A DNA stretch of 64,000 nucleotides. Origin: an uncultured beta proteobacterium (GTDB lineage Bacteria > Pseudomonadota > Gammaproteobacteria > Burkholderiales > Burkholderiaceae_A). Shown piece after piece: positions 28,569 to 37,270 of the stretch (its first letter is position 1; each line of letters starts with the position of its first letter). The stretch spans positions 57,189-121,188 of the forward strand of contig CACOBT010000004.1 of NCBI GenBank assembly GCA_902625535.1, in the 5' to 3' direction. The notes beneath the pieces are model-generated. The model worked only from the letters and a program-made list of their open reading frames with translations. It did no database searches and was not told the DNA's origin. The translations under genes were made by a program, and so were the position numbers.

Positions 28569-29166
28569 CCTCCAAAAATTTAAAATATTCAGAGCGATTA
28601 TTTGTTGGAATCACATGATCTCCAGTTTCAATAATTCTGAGCCTCGCATTCTGGAATATTCTTTTAGTATGGCCGAGTGGAACTATCTTATCGTTCTCTG
28701 AGGCAATTGCATGTATGGGCATTGCAGAATTATTGAGCTTCTCCTTAAAATCCCAGCTTAATAAATAACTTATGCCTTCAATGAGATAAATTTCCTCAAA
28801 ATGCGGAAATCTCATTAATCGAGAACCGGCCTTTTTATGAAATGCGACCATCTGCGCAAGCATATTTCTTTTTAAATTCGTTCTCATATTTTCAATAGTT
28901 TTACGATCATGAATCCTGTAAAAGCAGTCAAATCCAGATATTGAGATTAAACATAAAGGATTTTGTAAATTTTTCAGGAGCCATGCGAATCCAAGAGAGT
29001 GACCAATTCCGATTGTGGGTTCTATTTGGCATATGTTTGAAACATGTCGCTTGCCCGTATATCCAAAATCAGGAAGCAAATAATTTTTAATTTTGAATAC
29101 TTTGATTGTCTCTGCCCAGAAATCTTTATCGAACCCCCAGCCATGAGCAAAAACGACTCTAGGCAT
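28543..29166 (-). CDS. bioH: Alpha/beta hydrolase, probable pimeloyl-ACP methyl ester esterase
   Basis: Predicted to release pimeloyl-ACP from its methyl ester, ending the BioC-BioH pathway. At 207 residues it is shorter than E. coli BioH. The triad is visible: Ser57 in GIGHSLGFA, Asp159 in SENDKIVP and His184 in TGDHVIP, with the HGWG oxyanion motif near residue 9. Symbol is based on context between bioF and bioC (overlaps of 8 and 26 nt). Another esterase family with the same role remains possible. Confidence 0.78.
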   Translation of the reverse strand: MPRVVFAHGWGFDKDFWAETIKVFKIKNYLLPDFGYTGKRHVSNICQIEPTIGIGHSLGFAWLLKNLQNPLCLISISGFDCFYRIHDRKTIENMRTNLKRNMLAQMVAFHKKAGSRLMRFPHFEEIYLIEGISYLLSWDFKEKLNNSAMPIHAIASENDKIVPLGHTKRIFQNARLRIIETGDHVIPTNNRSEYFKFLEDVFREFGI

Positions 29167-30325
29167 CTTGATTTAATGCAGAGGTAAGGCACGATATCAC
29201 CTTATCAATATCCTCTAATTCATGAAAAGCGCAAATGCTAAAACGAATACAAATGTTTTTTTTTGCAACTGTAGGAGGAAACATAGCCTTAACCCAAACA
29301 CCAGCATCTCGCAATAGTCTTTGGAAGCGATAGGCTGTTGTAACATCTTCCATAGAAATAGATATAATATGAGAGTCCATGGATAGTATCTTTAAGTTAA
29401 GCCTAATCAAATTTTTTTTAAAATACTTCGCCAATGAGTGTATTTTCTTCCTAGGTTCCTCCATTGTTGTTATTAAATCTAATGCCGCTAGAATTGAGCC
29501 GAGAATCGCTGGAGACGGAGCTGTCGTATAAATTAAACCTCTACATGTTGCGACAAGATACTGTTTCAATTTCTGGGAACAGGTTAGAAATGCTCCTTGA
29601 CAACCGAATGCTTTTCCGAAAGTCCCTATTGTCATGTTAGCGTGAGGTGCGAGTCCTCTGCCTTGTTCGCCGTAGACGCCTAATGCGTGAGCTTCATCTA
29701 CAATTAAAAAACTATCGTTGTCAGAACAAATCTGATTAATTTCTCGAATATCCGGCATGGTACCGTTCATACTGAATAGACTCTCTGTAATAACAAACTT
29801 AGCCCCCTTAATTTTTCGACTCGAGAAAATCTTTCTCAAATGATTCAAATCATTATGTCGGTATCTCAACAGATTAATCTCCGATTTGTTACACCCATCA
29901 TAAATACTCGCATGAACATTTTTGTCAATTAATACAGTCGGTTTATGATCGAAAACGTCTCTGTTAAATAAGGCAGGTAAAACGCTAGAATTCAATTGAT
30001 ATCCAGAATTCATTATTAACGCTGCTTCTGTTTTCTTCCAGTCAGCGATTTTTTTTTCTAACGACTCAATGACATGAAGATTTCCTGCTATCAATCTCGA
30101 TCCCCCTAGCCCCACACCATATTTTTCAATTAATTGTATAGCTCTTTTTTTCAAATATAAGTTTGTCCGTAGTCCAAGATAATCATTACTAGAGAAATTG
30201 ACGTGTTTTTTTGAATCCTCAACCACGACCTTTTCTCCTTCCAAATCTAGAGAAACCATTGCCTTTCTTGCAGTCCCTTCCATTTTTTCTAAATAACTAA
30301 AATATTTTTGACTATAATCAATCAT
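29159..30325 (-). CDS. bioF: 8-amino-7-oxononanoate synthase BioF
   Basis: PLP enzyme condensing pimeloyl-ACP and alanine. Family blocks: NFSSNDYLGL, GVGLGGSRLIAGN, IVDEAHALGVYGEQGRG and the PLP-lysine region MTIGTFGKAFGCQGAF. I start at ATG 30325 (MIDYSQKY, 388 residues), with GGGT upstream. The TTG at 30346 would add seven residues. It is divergent from bioB across 68 nt, which must hold both promoters. Confidence 0.95.
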   Translation of the reverse strand: MIDYSQKYFSYLEKMEGTARKAMVSLDLEGEKVVVEDSKKHVNFSSNDYLGLRTNLYLKKRAIQLIEKYGVGLGGSRLIAGNLHVIESLEKKIADWKKTEAALIMNSGYQLNSSVLPALFNRDVFDHKPTVLIDKNVHASIYDGCNKSEINLLRYRHNDLNHLRKIFSSRKIKGAKFVITESLFSMNGTMPDIREINQICSDNDSFLIVDEAHALGVYGEQGRGLAPHANMTIGTFGKAFGCQGAFLTCSQKLKQYLVATCRGLIYTTAPSPAILGSILAALDLITTMEEPRKKIHSLAKYFKKNLIRLNLKILSMDSHIISISMEDVTTAYRFQRLLRDAGVWVKAMFPPTVAKKNICIRFSICAFHELEDIDKVISCLTSALNQDA

Positions 30326-30393
30326 ACATAGACCCAATATAAACAAACTGCGCGTAAAATAATAAATGTAAACTTAATAGTAAAAAAAAATAG

Positions 30394-31401
30394 ATGAAGC
30401 ACCATATCCCTAAACTAAAAACTGTATTCAAGAAATGTCTTCGTTATGACTGGTCCTACGAAGAAATTAAAACTACCCTGGACCAACCCTTCTTCAAACT
30501 ATTATACGATGCACACTCTGTACACCTTGAATATAATGGTGAAATGACTGTTCAATTGTCAAGTCTGCTGAATGTAAAAACTGGTGGTTGTCCAGAAGAT
30601 TGTAAATACTGTTCTCAGTCCGCTCACTATAAAGGGAAAACCAAACTAGAAGCAAAAAAATTAATGGATGTTGAAACTGTTTTAGCTGAAGCGAAAGTAG
30701 CTCGAGATAATGGAGCTGACAGATTTTGCATTGGTGCCGCGTGGAGAAAAATTCCTGACACAAAAGAATTTGATGAAATATTGGAGATCATTAAAGGTAT
30801 AAAGAATCTTGGATTAGAAGCCTGTGCGACTCTCGGCATGTTAACGAAAGAACAAGCAAGAAAGTTGGCTATTGCAGGACTTACTGCTTACAACCACAAT
30901 ATAGATACTTCCCCCGAATATTATAAAAATATTACCTCAACAAGAACATTTTCGGACAGAATTTCAACACTTAATCTTGTGAGAGAAGCTGGAATACAAG
31001 TTTGTTGCGGTGGCATTTTAGGGCTAGGTGAAACAAAAGCTGACAGGGTTGAATTCCTAAAGGTGCTTGCAAATATGAAACCACATCCTGAGAGTGTGCC
31101 CATAAATATCCTCGTTCCGATCTCCGGGACTCCGTTCGAAAACAATAGCCAGGTTGAAACATTAGATTTAGTAAGGATAATTGCTACAGCAAGGATTCTA
31201 ATGCCTTCCTCCAGAATTCGATTATCGGCAGGCAGAAAAAGTTTGACTGAAGAGGTCCAAGTCTTATGCTATTTTGCAGGTGTAAATTCAATTTTTTACG
31301 GCGATAAGCTTCTCACGACCAATAACAACAGACAAAATGAGGATACAAAGCTTTTTCAAAAGTTGGGATTAACGCCTTTAAACAAACAAAATATTAGTTA
31401 A
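30394..31401 (+). CDS. bioB: Biotin synthase BioB
   Basis: Radical SAM enzyme inserting sulfur into dethiobiotin. The 335-residue protein shows the cluster motif CPEDCKYCSQSAHY, and the blocks RFCIGAAWR, YNHNIDTSPEYY and CCGGILGLGE are all intact. The second-cluster Arg region RIRLSAGR is present. It completes a full pimeloyl-to-biotin gene set in 5.5 kb, and converges on the glutaredoxin gene with an 8-nt gap. Confidence 0.97.
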   Translation: MKHHIPKLKTVFKKCLRYDWSYEEIKTTLDQPFFKLLYDAHSVHLEYNGEMTVQLSSLLNVKTGGCPEDCKYCSQSAHYKGKTKLEAKKLMDVETVLAEAKVARDNGADRFCIGAAWRKIPDTKEFDEILEIIKGIKNLGLEACATLGMLTKEQARKLAIAGLTAYNHNIDTSPEYYKNITSTRTFSDRISTLNLVREAGIQVCCGGILGLGETKADRVEFLKVLANMKPHPESVPINILVPISGTPFENNSQVETLDLVRIIATARILMPSSRIRLSAGRKSLTEEVQVLCYFAGVNSIFYGDKLLTTNNNRQNEDTKLFQKLGLTPLNKQNIS

Positions 31402-31409
31402 ATCACATA

Positions 31410-31643
31410 CTACGAGATGGTTTCGATTTTTGCCTTCAGATCCTCATACCCTCCTATTGAAACTCCATTGATGATAATTTGGGGGTAAGTTCTCGCACCA
31501 GGAACAAGATTCCCAAAATCCTCACGTTTAAAGTCGGTACCTAACATTAATAGCTTAAATTTTATATTTTTATCCTTTAGTAGACGGATAGCCATCTCAC
31601 AGTAAATACAATTTTCCCTCGCTATTACAGTTAAATTATTCAT
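31410..31643 (-). CDS. Glutaredoxin
   Basis: A 77-residue dithiol glutaredoxin with active site CIYC at 12-15, the cis-proline motif ARTYPQIIING and the glutathione-binding GGYEDL. It presumably reduces disulfides or ribonucleotide reductase with glutathione. Sequence between strands is short, as in GrxC-type proteins. It is a single gene between bioB (convergent) and the metallopeptidase (divergent). Confidence 0.9.
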   Translation of the reverse strand: MNNLTVIARENCIYCEMAIRLLKDKNIKFKLLMLGTDFKREDFGNLVPGARTYPQIIINGVSIGGYEDLKAKIETIS

Positions 31644-31714
31644 AAAGCCTAAAAAATCTATTATTATCAGACGATGGAGAGTCCCAAATTTTTACCCCCG
31701 GAGTATAGCACAAC

Positions 31715-33127
31715 ATGAGCATAACAAGCGATCAAATGGATACCCCGCTCCGCAGTGGAAATGCAGAAATTGACAGTCTGATTTTTGATGCTCAAGGAAT
31801 AAATTGGAATATGAAAGTGGGTGACGAGGGGAACCTTGTAAAGTTTACTTACTCCTTAGCTTCCGGTGCTAACGGATTTTATCAGCCAATCAGTGTTTTT
31901 TCGGAAGAGCAAAGGTCTTATACTAATTCTGCCCTCTCTTATATCGATTCGTTTACCGGACTTGTCCATCAGGAGACGAAAAATCCAGCTGAGGCTGATT
32001 TATTTTTTTACAATGCTAACCTGGGGGATAACACCCTAGGTTTAATTGAGTCGAGTTTTGAAAGAACTGTTAACGGTAGAACAGGCGACGTAGGCGAGTC
32101 ATCTATAAAGTCCTTTATCTACATGGGTACGGGTCCTGAACTTGTTTCTGGAGGATATGCTCCGGGTAGTTTATGGTATGAGACGATGCTTCATGAGCTT
32201 GGTCATGCACTAGGATTAGGGCACCCACACGAGGACTTAATTATTTCCTCAGGTCTTGATAATACTGCCGTCACGTTAATGTCGTATGAGATTAAAGGTG
32301 GGCCTTACTCCTATTTTCAACCTCTGGATGTACAGGCAATACATTTTATTTATGGCGGGGATGGTATTTCAGGGCAATTTGGCGCTTACAGCCAGACGCC
32401 TGCTAAGGAATCAAATCCTTATCCTTCTTATTTGATTTACTCTGGTCTAGACAGGTTTTATCCAGATGCAGTAGCTGCCGCAATCGAGTCCCAGAACATT
32501 AGTTCCAGTACAACTAGCTCATCGACATCGCAAAATACCTCCCGAAATGAAGTCTTTTCAGCTACGAGCGCGAACGCTACGTTCAGCATCAACAGCTTAA
32601 ACTACGACGATGTTACTGTCTCAAGGAGTGGCAATAATAGTGACACATGGTCAATCTCATCTACTACGATAGGAACGGATTCTCTCGTAAACTATTCTAG
32701 GATCTTATTCAAAAATGGTATTCTTGCGATTGATATTGACCAGGGTGAAACAGCAGGCCAGTGTTACAGGCTATATCAGGCTGCGTTTGCAAGAACACCG
32801 GATATCCCTGGGGTTGCTTTTCACATCAACGACATGGAAACTAACGGGTTATCGATCACACAAATTGCTGGTAATTTTATTGCATCTCCGGAGTTCAAAT
32901 CTATGTATGGAAACAATCCTACAGAACAAGAGTACATTCAACTACTATATCAGAATGTTTTAGGTAGATCACCAGCGGAATTTGAAGTAGATTTTTATAA
33001 GAATCGCTTTGAACAGGGTATTTCAGATCGGCAAATAACTTTAGTAAATTTCTCTGAATCACCTGAAAATGTTAATCTCGTAAATCCTCAAATTGAAATT
33101 GGTATATTTCTTGAGAATTTTCTTTGA
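31715..33127 (+). CDS. M10-type metallopeptidase with C-terminal DUF4214
   Basis: A 470-residue predicted zinc peptidase of the serralysin/M10 group. The zinc site HELGHALGLGH is at 160-170 and the Met-turn MSY at 189-191. A Ser/Thr-rich linker lies near 264-281. The C-terminal half has a DUF4214-type repeat region (CYRLYQAAFARTPD and YIQLLYQNVLGRSP). There is no N-terminal signal peptide and no GGxGxD RTX repeats, so secretion would depend on an unrecognised C-terminal signal or type I exporter. Substrate unknown. Confidence 0.85.
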   Translation: MSITSDQMDTPLRSGNAEIDSLIFDAQGINWNMKVGDEGNLVKFTYSLASGANGFYQPISVFSEEQRSYTNSALSYIDSFTGLVHQETKNPAEADLFFYNANLGDNTLGLIESSFERTVNGRTGDVGESSIKSFIYMGTGPELVSGGYAPGSLWYETMLHELGHALGLGHPHEDLIISSGLDNTAVTLMSYEIKGGPYSYFQPLDVQAIHFIYGGDGISGQFGAYSQTPAKESNPYPSYLIYSGLDRFYPDAVAAAIESQNISSSTTSSSTSQNTSRNEVFSATSANATFSINSLNYDDVTVSRSGNNSDTWSISSTTIGTDSLVNYSRILFKNGILAIDIDQGETAGQCYRLYQAAFARTPDIPGVAFHINDMETNGLSITQIAGNFIASPEFKSMYGNNPTEQEYIQLLYQNVLGRSPAEFEVDFYKNRFEQGISDRQITLVNFSESPENVNLVNPQIEIGIFLENFL

Positions 33128-33173
33128 AATGAGAACTCGGAGAATAACATAAATTTATGAAGATAGGCTCCAT

Positions 33174-33605
33174 ATGAAACGACTTGTTATATTAATCTTT
33201 TTACTTAAATTTAATACATCCTTTGCTCATGTATTCGGTGATTACCATTTTTTTGGGCAGGAAAAATATATGAAGTGTGAAGGAGATCTTGGGATTACTT
33301 ATTTGAAATTAGAAAAAAAATGGTTTCAAACTACGAGAGTCTTTCAAAAGGAGGATGGTGTGTGGAACGAACTTTGTTTAAAAGAAAACCAACAAGGGAG
33401 AAATTTAAAAAAAAATCTTACGGTCAATGGGGGAAAATGTGAATACGAGGAGCACTCAGAACAAAAAGGAAAGAAATTTTATGGTTTTATTTTTGACTTT
33501 GAGTTCGGTGAATTTGAATTCTATACATTTGATTTGTCACCAAACTACGACTCGAATTTTACAGAGAGTGTTCTTTACACGTGCGATAAGATTGAACCAT
33601 TCTGA
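33174..33605 (+). CDS. Small secreted protein of unknown function
   Basis: A 143-residue protein with a clear signal peptide (MKRLVILIFLLKFNTSFA, cleavage before HVFGD). The mature part has four cysteines that could form two disulfides, and alternates aromatic and charged residues in a likely beta-rich fold. I recognise no family. It lies 46 nt after the metallopeptidase in the same direction and could be cotranscribed with it. Confidence 0.65.
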   Translation: MKRLVILIFLLKFNTSFAHVFGDYHFFGQEKYMKCEGDLGITYLKLEKKWFQTTRVFQKEDGVWNELCLKENQQGRNLKKNLTVNGGKCEYEEHSEQKGKKFYGFIFDFEFGEFEFYTFDLSPNYDSNFTESVLYTCDKIEPF

Positions 33606-33735
33606 CTGTAATCTCACTTTCTGGTAAAAAAATGGTCGCAATGAATTCACAGGTTAAATAATCCAAATAAATTCATCAAAGACAAGCCAAAGCCAACAAT
33701 TTGCATGAGGCAATTCCTATTCTATATGAATATTT

Positions 33736-34026
33736 TCATTTTGATTCAAGTTCTGTTGTCACCTCACCCCTTGCATGCATCAATACATTATTTCTTTCCT
33801 CAATTCCCTTTTTCTCTAGTGATTGTCTTACTTTAGTTCTTTGTTCCTCAATTTGCTCACCTAAATCATTAGCTACTTTTTTTACTAATCCTATGAGGTC
33901 TGTGTTTTCAACTTCGATATTCAGCTCCAATGCAATATTTGTTAATTTATCATTAACCACGATTAGATAGCATGTGTTGAATAGAAGGCCGAAAAATATC
34001 AGAAATCGCACGAAGCCAACGATCAT
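33736..34026 (-). CDS. Single-pass membrane protein with coiled coil, unknown
   Basis: A 96-residue protein. One N-terminal membrane helix (about 5-25) is followed by a charged helix, probably coiled coil, from residue 40. An AAGGAA ribosome site stands 5-6 nt before the ATG and supports it over the overlapping frame on the other strand. It is one of several small membrane-plus-helix proteins in this region. Confidence 0.55.
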   Translation of the reverse strand: MIVGFVRFLIFFGLLFNTCYLIVVNDKLTNIALELNIEVENTDLIGLVKKVANDLGEQIEEQRTKVRQSLEKKGIEERNNVLMHARGEVTTELESK

Positions 34027-34657
34027 AAAAATTCCTTTTTTATCAGTTGTCTTAGAGATGTTCGGTTTTTCATGTAAATACTTTAATGAATGTCTATGAC
34101 AGAGGAACGATCTATATTATTTGGGGGGAATTACACCGAGACTAGAGACAAAAATTACCAAGAAAATCTGGCCTTTGGATCACCTAAAACACTTACCGTA
34201 TCTTTTTCTTTTAATCAAAAATTCTTAGTTTTAAGAACTGATAAAATACTAAATTATTTGTTGCCATATTAAATGATTGGACACGGATAGCAATAGATGG
34301 ATTGGGGGGAATGTTCGTTTTGCGCGTGCGTTTATCTTCAATGTTATCTAGCCTAGACTTTTTCCAGCGCACTGACCTGTTGCAAAGCATATAGAAGAAA
34401 TAGCCATTGAAGTGAAATTTAGGTTCAGTTCCATAACAATCTTGATGAACATATTGCAAACTTGCACCGTATTTCTTATTACAAAAAAAAAACTTTTAGT
34501 CAGAAAAATCTGTCGTGGCGCTGCAAAATACGGTGTTTATTTAAAATACCACGAAGCAACATATCGCTCATACGATGATCTCTTTTACTATTTACTGTCT
34601 CAACCAATGATCAGTCTTAAATTATTACAAAACACGATTTTTATTGTGTTTAACAGA
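34027..34657. other. Sparse region with only doubtful open frames
   Basis: Three mutually overlapping frames (34090-34272 plus, 34211-34459 minus, 34412-34687 plus) occur here; none has a ribosome site or a recognised family, so I do not call them. An 11-base string, TTGGGGGGAAT or nearly so, occurs twice, near 34131 and 34302. The stretch looks like eroded or non-coding DNA. Confidence 0.4.
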
Positions 34658-34882
34658 TTATTTGAGATTTTTCTTCAGAAACTCTAACATTCCTCGTTCT
34701 AGTTTAAAATCAAGTCGCTCATTTATTCGCTTAAGAAGTTCTCCATAAAATTTTTCCTCGTAGTTATGCTCTTGATTTAACTTTGAAAGTATCTCCTGGA
34801 ATGTTTTCTCGTCGACTACATTTCGTGAATATAATTTATGAAGTTTTTCTTTTACCTGGTCAGATGTAATTTTTTTGTCCAT
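34658..34882 (-). CDS. Small helical protein, unknown
   Basis: A 74-residue, highly charged, all-helical protein with a SDQVKEKLHKLYSRNVVDEKTF segment that loosely recalls helical-hairpin SHOCT-like tails. A weak AGGCG lies before the ATG. No membrane helix. No family is recognised, and the gene may not be real. Confidence 0.4.
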   Translation of the reverse strand: MDKKITSDQVKEKLHKLYSRNVVDEKTFQEILSKLNQEHNYEEKFYGELLKRINERLDFKLERGMLEFLKKNLK

Positions 34883-35162
34883 TGAATTCGCCTACATAGT
34901 ACGTATCTTTTTTTACGTGATTTTTTTTAAGTAACAGACTATAATTCTACCAACGGGAGCTTCATCGATTGCTTAAACGTGTCATCAAATATAAACTTAA
35001 ATGCTTTGAAAAGCTGAGAGGCCTAAAGCGGATAGGGGGCAGTCTATTAATATAATACATTAAGGGCCAAAAGACACTCGTAAATAGTGAAGGTGATAAT
35101 AGCTCGGCGGCTCAGGTGATATCAGTTGACCGATCTATATTTCGTAAATAAAGGTGAGATAA

Positions 35163-35777
35163 ATGATTCTTGATAAAAATAAACTGAAATCGATTTGTGT
35201 GGGGGAATTGCTATACTCCACAAAACATTTCACCACTATATTCCATCAAGAATTAGGGAAAAGTTTAGAGCAATTTGCAAATATTCCAGTAAAAATTATT
35301 GTAAAGAGATTGAGTAACAATAAAGTGATAGATATCTTGGGTATAAAAAGAATTGAAATTAACAGTAACAAAACATCCATTTTAATGTTTTGTCCAACAA
35401 ATGAAAAAAATTCAATTTTTACCCATCAGGGCTCAATATACAAGTTGAAGTTAAAAACGCTTTCAAGTGGCAAAATTAATGAGGGTTTTGAATATTTAAA
35501 AAAAATTGTTTGTAGCGGTGATGGCATGGAGGAGAAAACATTTTACGATCTTCCCGTTAAGGTAATTGTGATCGATCAAAAAACCGAGAAAATCCTGGAC
35601 TACTTAGATATTGCGACGACCCTCATGAATGATAATGGGTCTGGTATTTTTTATCACTGTTTGATTGATGATGATCGAATGATTGCGGAAAACCCTGGTC
35701 TAGAAAAAGTGTTAGATGAATCGGAGAAAAAATACGCGTCTCTGATTAGGAAATTAATGCAGACACGCAATGATTAG
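35163..35777 (+). CDS. Hypothetical protein with internal duplication
   Basis: A 204-residue protein with no recognised family and a strong AAAGGTGAG ribosome site 4-5 nt before the ATG. Residues 38-77 and 127-166 align without gaps over 40 positions with 14 identities by my count, including the F--(I/L)PVK(I/V)IV core and a closing Cys. The gene therefore carries two copies of one beta-rich domain separated by 89 residues. There is no signal peptide or membrane helix. A charged C-terminal helix ends the protein. Confidence 0.7.
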   Translation: MILDKNKLKSICVGELLYSTKHFTTIFHQELGKSLEQFANIPVKIIVKRLSNNKVIDILGIKRIEINSNKTSILMFCPTNEKNSIFTHQGSIYKLKLKTLSSGKINEGFEYLKKIVCSGDGMEEKTFYDLPVKVIVIDQKTEKILDYLDIATTLMNDNGSGIFYHCLIDDDRMIAENPGLEKVLDESEKKYASLIRKLMQTRND

Positions 35778-35938
35778 GAGAAAGAGAGTTATTTTATAGG
35801 TAGATCTATACTATGGAGAATAATGCAAATAACTCTCCCTCCCTACATAATAAGCAATTGTTATACCAATTAAAAAAATGTGTTCGAATCGATTGTTTTC
35901 ATCATTCCACGCAAACAAGAAGCAATTTGTAATGTTTG

Positions 35939-36136
35939 TTAATCTGTTAATTTTTTTCTAATGAACGAATCCAAATCGATATCTTCGCGAAGAATCAACT
36001 CTTTATTAGTCTGCGCAATAGCCTTTATCTGATCAACTCTCTCTAGCAATTGTGTGGATATTTTTCGATTCTCCAGAAAAGACCAGCAAACAATTGATAA
36101 TAATAATATTTTTATAATTTCATACAAATGTGTCAC
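35939..36136 (-). CDS. Small single-pass membrane protein, unknown
   Basis: About 65 residues. The start is chosen as GTG 36136, because TTGGAG stands 6 nt before it; the open frame extends to a TTG at 36148. A membrane helix (about IIKILLLSIVCWSFL) is followed by an amphipathic helix that ends in a charged tail. It resembles in layout the proteins at 33736 and 39361. Function unknown. Confidence 0.55.
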   Translation of the reverse strand: MTHLYEIIKILLLSIVCWSFLENRKISTQLLERVDQIKAIAQTNKELILREDIDLDSFIRKKLTD

Positions 36137-36309
36137 ATCGATCTCCAATGTTTTTTTGATTATTTACGGATTTCTTTCTTCAAGAATTTTACATTTTAAT
36201 CAAAGATTAATGCTTCCGAAGTAGATTTTATTAATTTTCAGACGTTTCGACTCTCAGCAGGTCGTAAAGAGTTGCACCAAATAATTTGCAAAATGTTACC
36301 GCTTTAAAT

Positions 36310-36344
36310 AAAGTCCCAATCGCAATCTAGGGGCTTTTGTTTTG
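36310..36344. terminator. Hairpin with T-rich flanks, probable terminator
   Basis: An eight-pair stem (36310-36317 with 36330-36337, one G-T wobble) closes a 12-base loop and is followed by TGTTTT on the plus strand and TTATTT on the minus strand. On the minus strand it lies about 120 bases downstream of the adhesin-like gene at 36467, whose transcript it may end. No plus-strand gene precedes it, so an uncharacterised small RNA is another possibility. Confidence 0.5.
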
Positions 36345-36466
36345 AAACAATTATACATTTGGATTGTCCGCAGAGAAAACACTCTCCGGCAAAAATCCTA
36401 AAATATTAATCCATGTATAGCAGAACGCTGTTAAGTCTATCGGTTTTTGGGAGCAAAAATATTTTT

Positions 36467-36898
36467 CTATTTCTCACGATAAAATGTGTTCAGTTGTTTG
36501 TAGTTGCAAACAAATTTCATAGTAATGTAGTCAACAGTATCTGGTCTGGGGTACATTCTTCGGTTAAATTTTCCTTCTTTGATAACCTTGCCCTTTCCCA
36601 TTCCCTTGTTATAGTACCGGGAACTTATCCACGTTATTTTTTCCCCGATGCAGTCAACAGTGAATTCGCTCACAGAAGAATTTACGCCAATCGGGCTAGG
36701 TTGAACATAATCAAATAGCCTCGAGTAGTAAACTACATTATTGCGTTTTTTTAAATTTTGAACATCAACGTAAGATTCACCTGTCGGGTTAGCGTAAACC
36801 TTTTGCCAGTTAGCAGCAAAAGCATCCGTGGACAATATGACTAATATGTAAAAAATAGGTAAATGCATGTACCATATTTTACTAAATAGTTTGAACAA
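36467..36898 (-). CDS. Surface-adhesin-E-like secreted protein
   Basis: A 143-residue protein with a signal peptide (cleavage near AFAANWQK, about residue 29). The mature domain matches the surface-adhesin protein E layout: WQKVYANPTGESYVDVQNLKK, then YYSRLFDY, a TVDCIGEKI segment and a C-terminal KFVCN. The two cysteines are conserved in the paralogue at 38511. Family members are secreted or surface proteins of uncertain function; a role in adhesion is not shown here. Confidence 0.7.
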   Translation of the reverse strand: MFKLFSKIWYMHLPIFYILVILSTDAFAANWQKVYANPTGESYVDVQNLKKRNNVVYYSRLFDYVQPSPIGVNSSVSEFTVDCIGEKITWISSRYYNKGMGKGKVIKEGKFNRRMYPRPDTVDYITMKFVCNYKQLNTFYREK

Positions 36899-37270
36899 AA
36901 CAACATTTTATAAAAAATTTGTTTATTACAAAATTTACAGGTTTTTTTGAAAGCTTAATCTTGCGAACAAATGTTGTTAATTTGTAAAAAAACGACACCA
37001 TTTCATGGAGTTGCTACTTCATTACCCGTTGCATCAAACTCGACGTATGCAAACCAAAGGTTAATTGCTCTGTCGTTACCCCGATGAATAAACTCGACAG
37101 AATGATATCGCATGGTGGTAACAAAAGTACCGGGTCAAGCTTAACCTCAACCTTTTTCCAGCTCTCAAGCGAAAAAACGGACTAATAAGCTATAGAGAAG
37201 TTCCAAAGAAAATAAGGGTTTAGGGAAAGTACTCATATATTTCCAATAGTGTTGAGGATGAAAATAACTT
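36899..37270. other. Gap with a possible gene relic
   Basis: 372 bases between the adhesin-like gene and the cytochrome gene. The minus strand at 37003-37180 holds protein-like sequence broken by an apparent frameshift (listed separately). The rest should contain the promoters of both flanking genes; I see no clear boxes. Confidence 0.4.
37003..37180 (-). pseudogene. Possible frameshifted gene remnant
   Basis: Minus-strand translation gives a segment ending SWKKVEVKLDP, then in the next frame GTFVTTMRYHSVEFIHRG followed by NLWFAYVEFDATGNEVATP and a stop. Joined by one frame change at about 37145 these read as a continuous secreted-protein-like domain, while each frame alone is short (36 codons from the ATG at 37113). 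No start for a full gene is visible. It could also be chance. Confidence 0.3.

Noticed and set aside
30326..30393. BirA or BioR operator between bioF and bioB
   Set aside because: A TGTAAAC half site occurs, but the second half is in the same, not the inverted, orientation and the spacing does not fit.
33701..33970. Plus-strand frame opposite the membrane protein at 33736
   Set aside because: The minus-strand gene has a ribosome site and a regular membrane-helix layout; the plus frame has neither.
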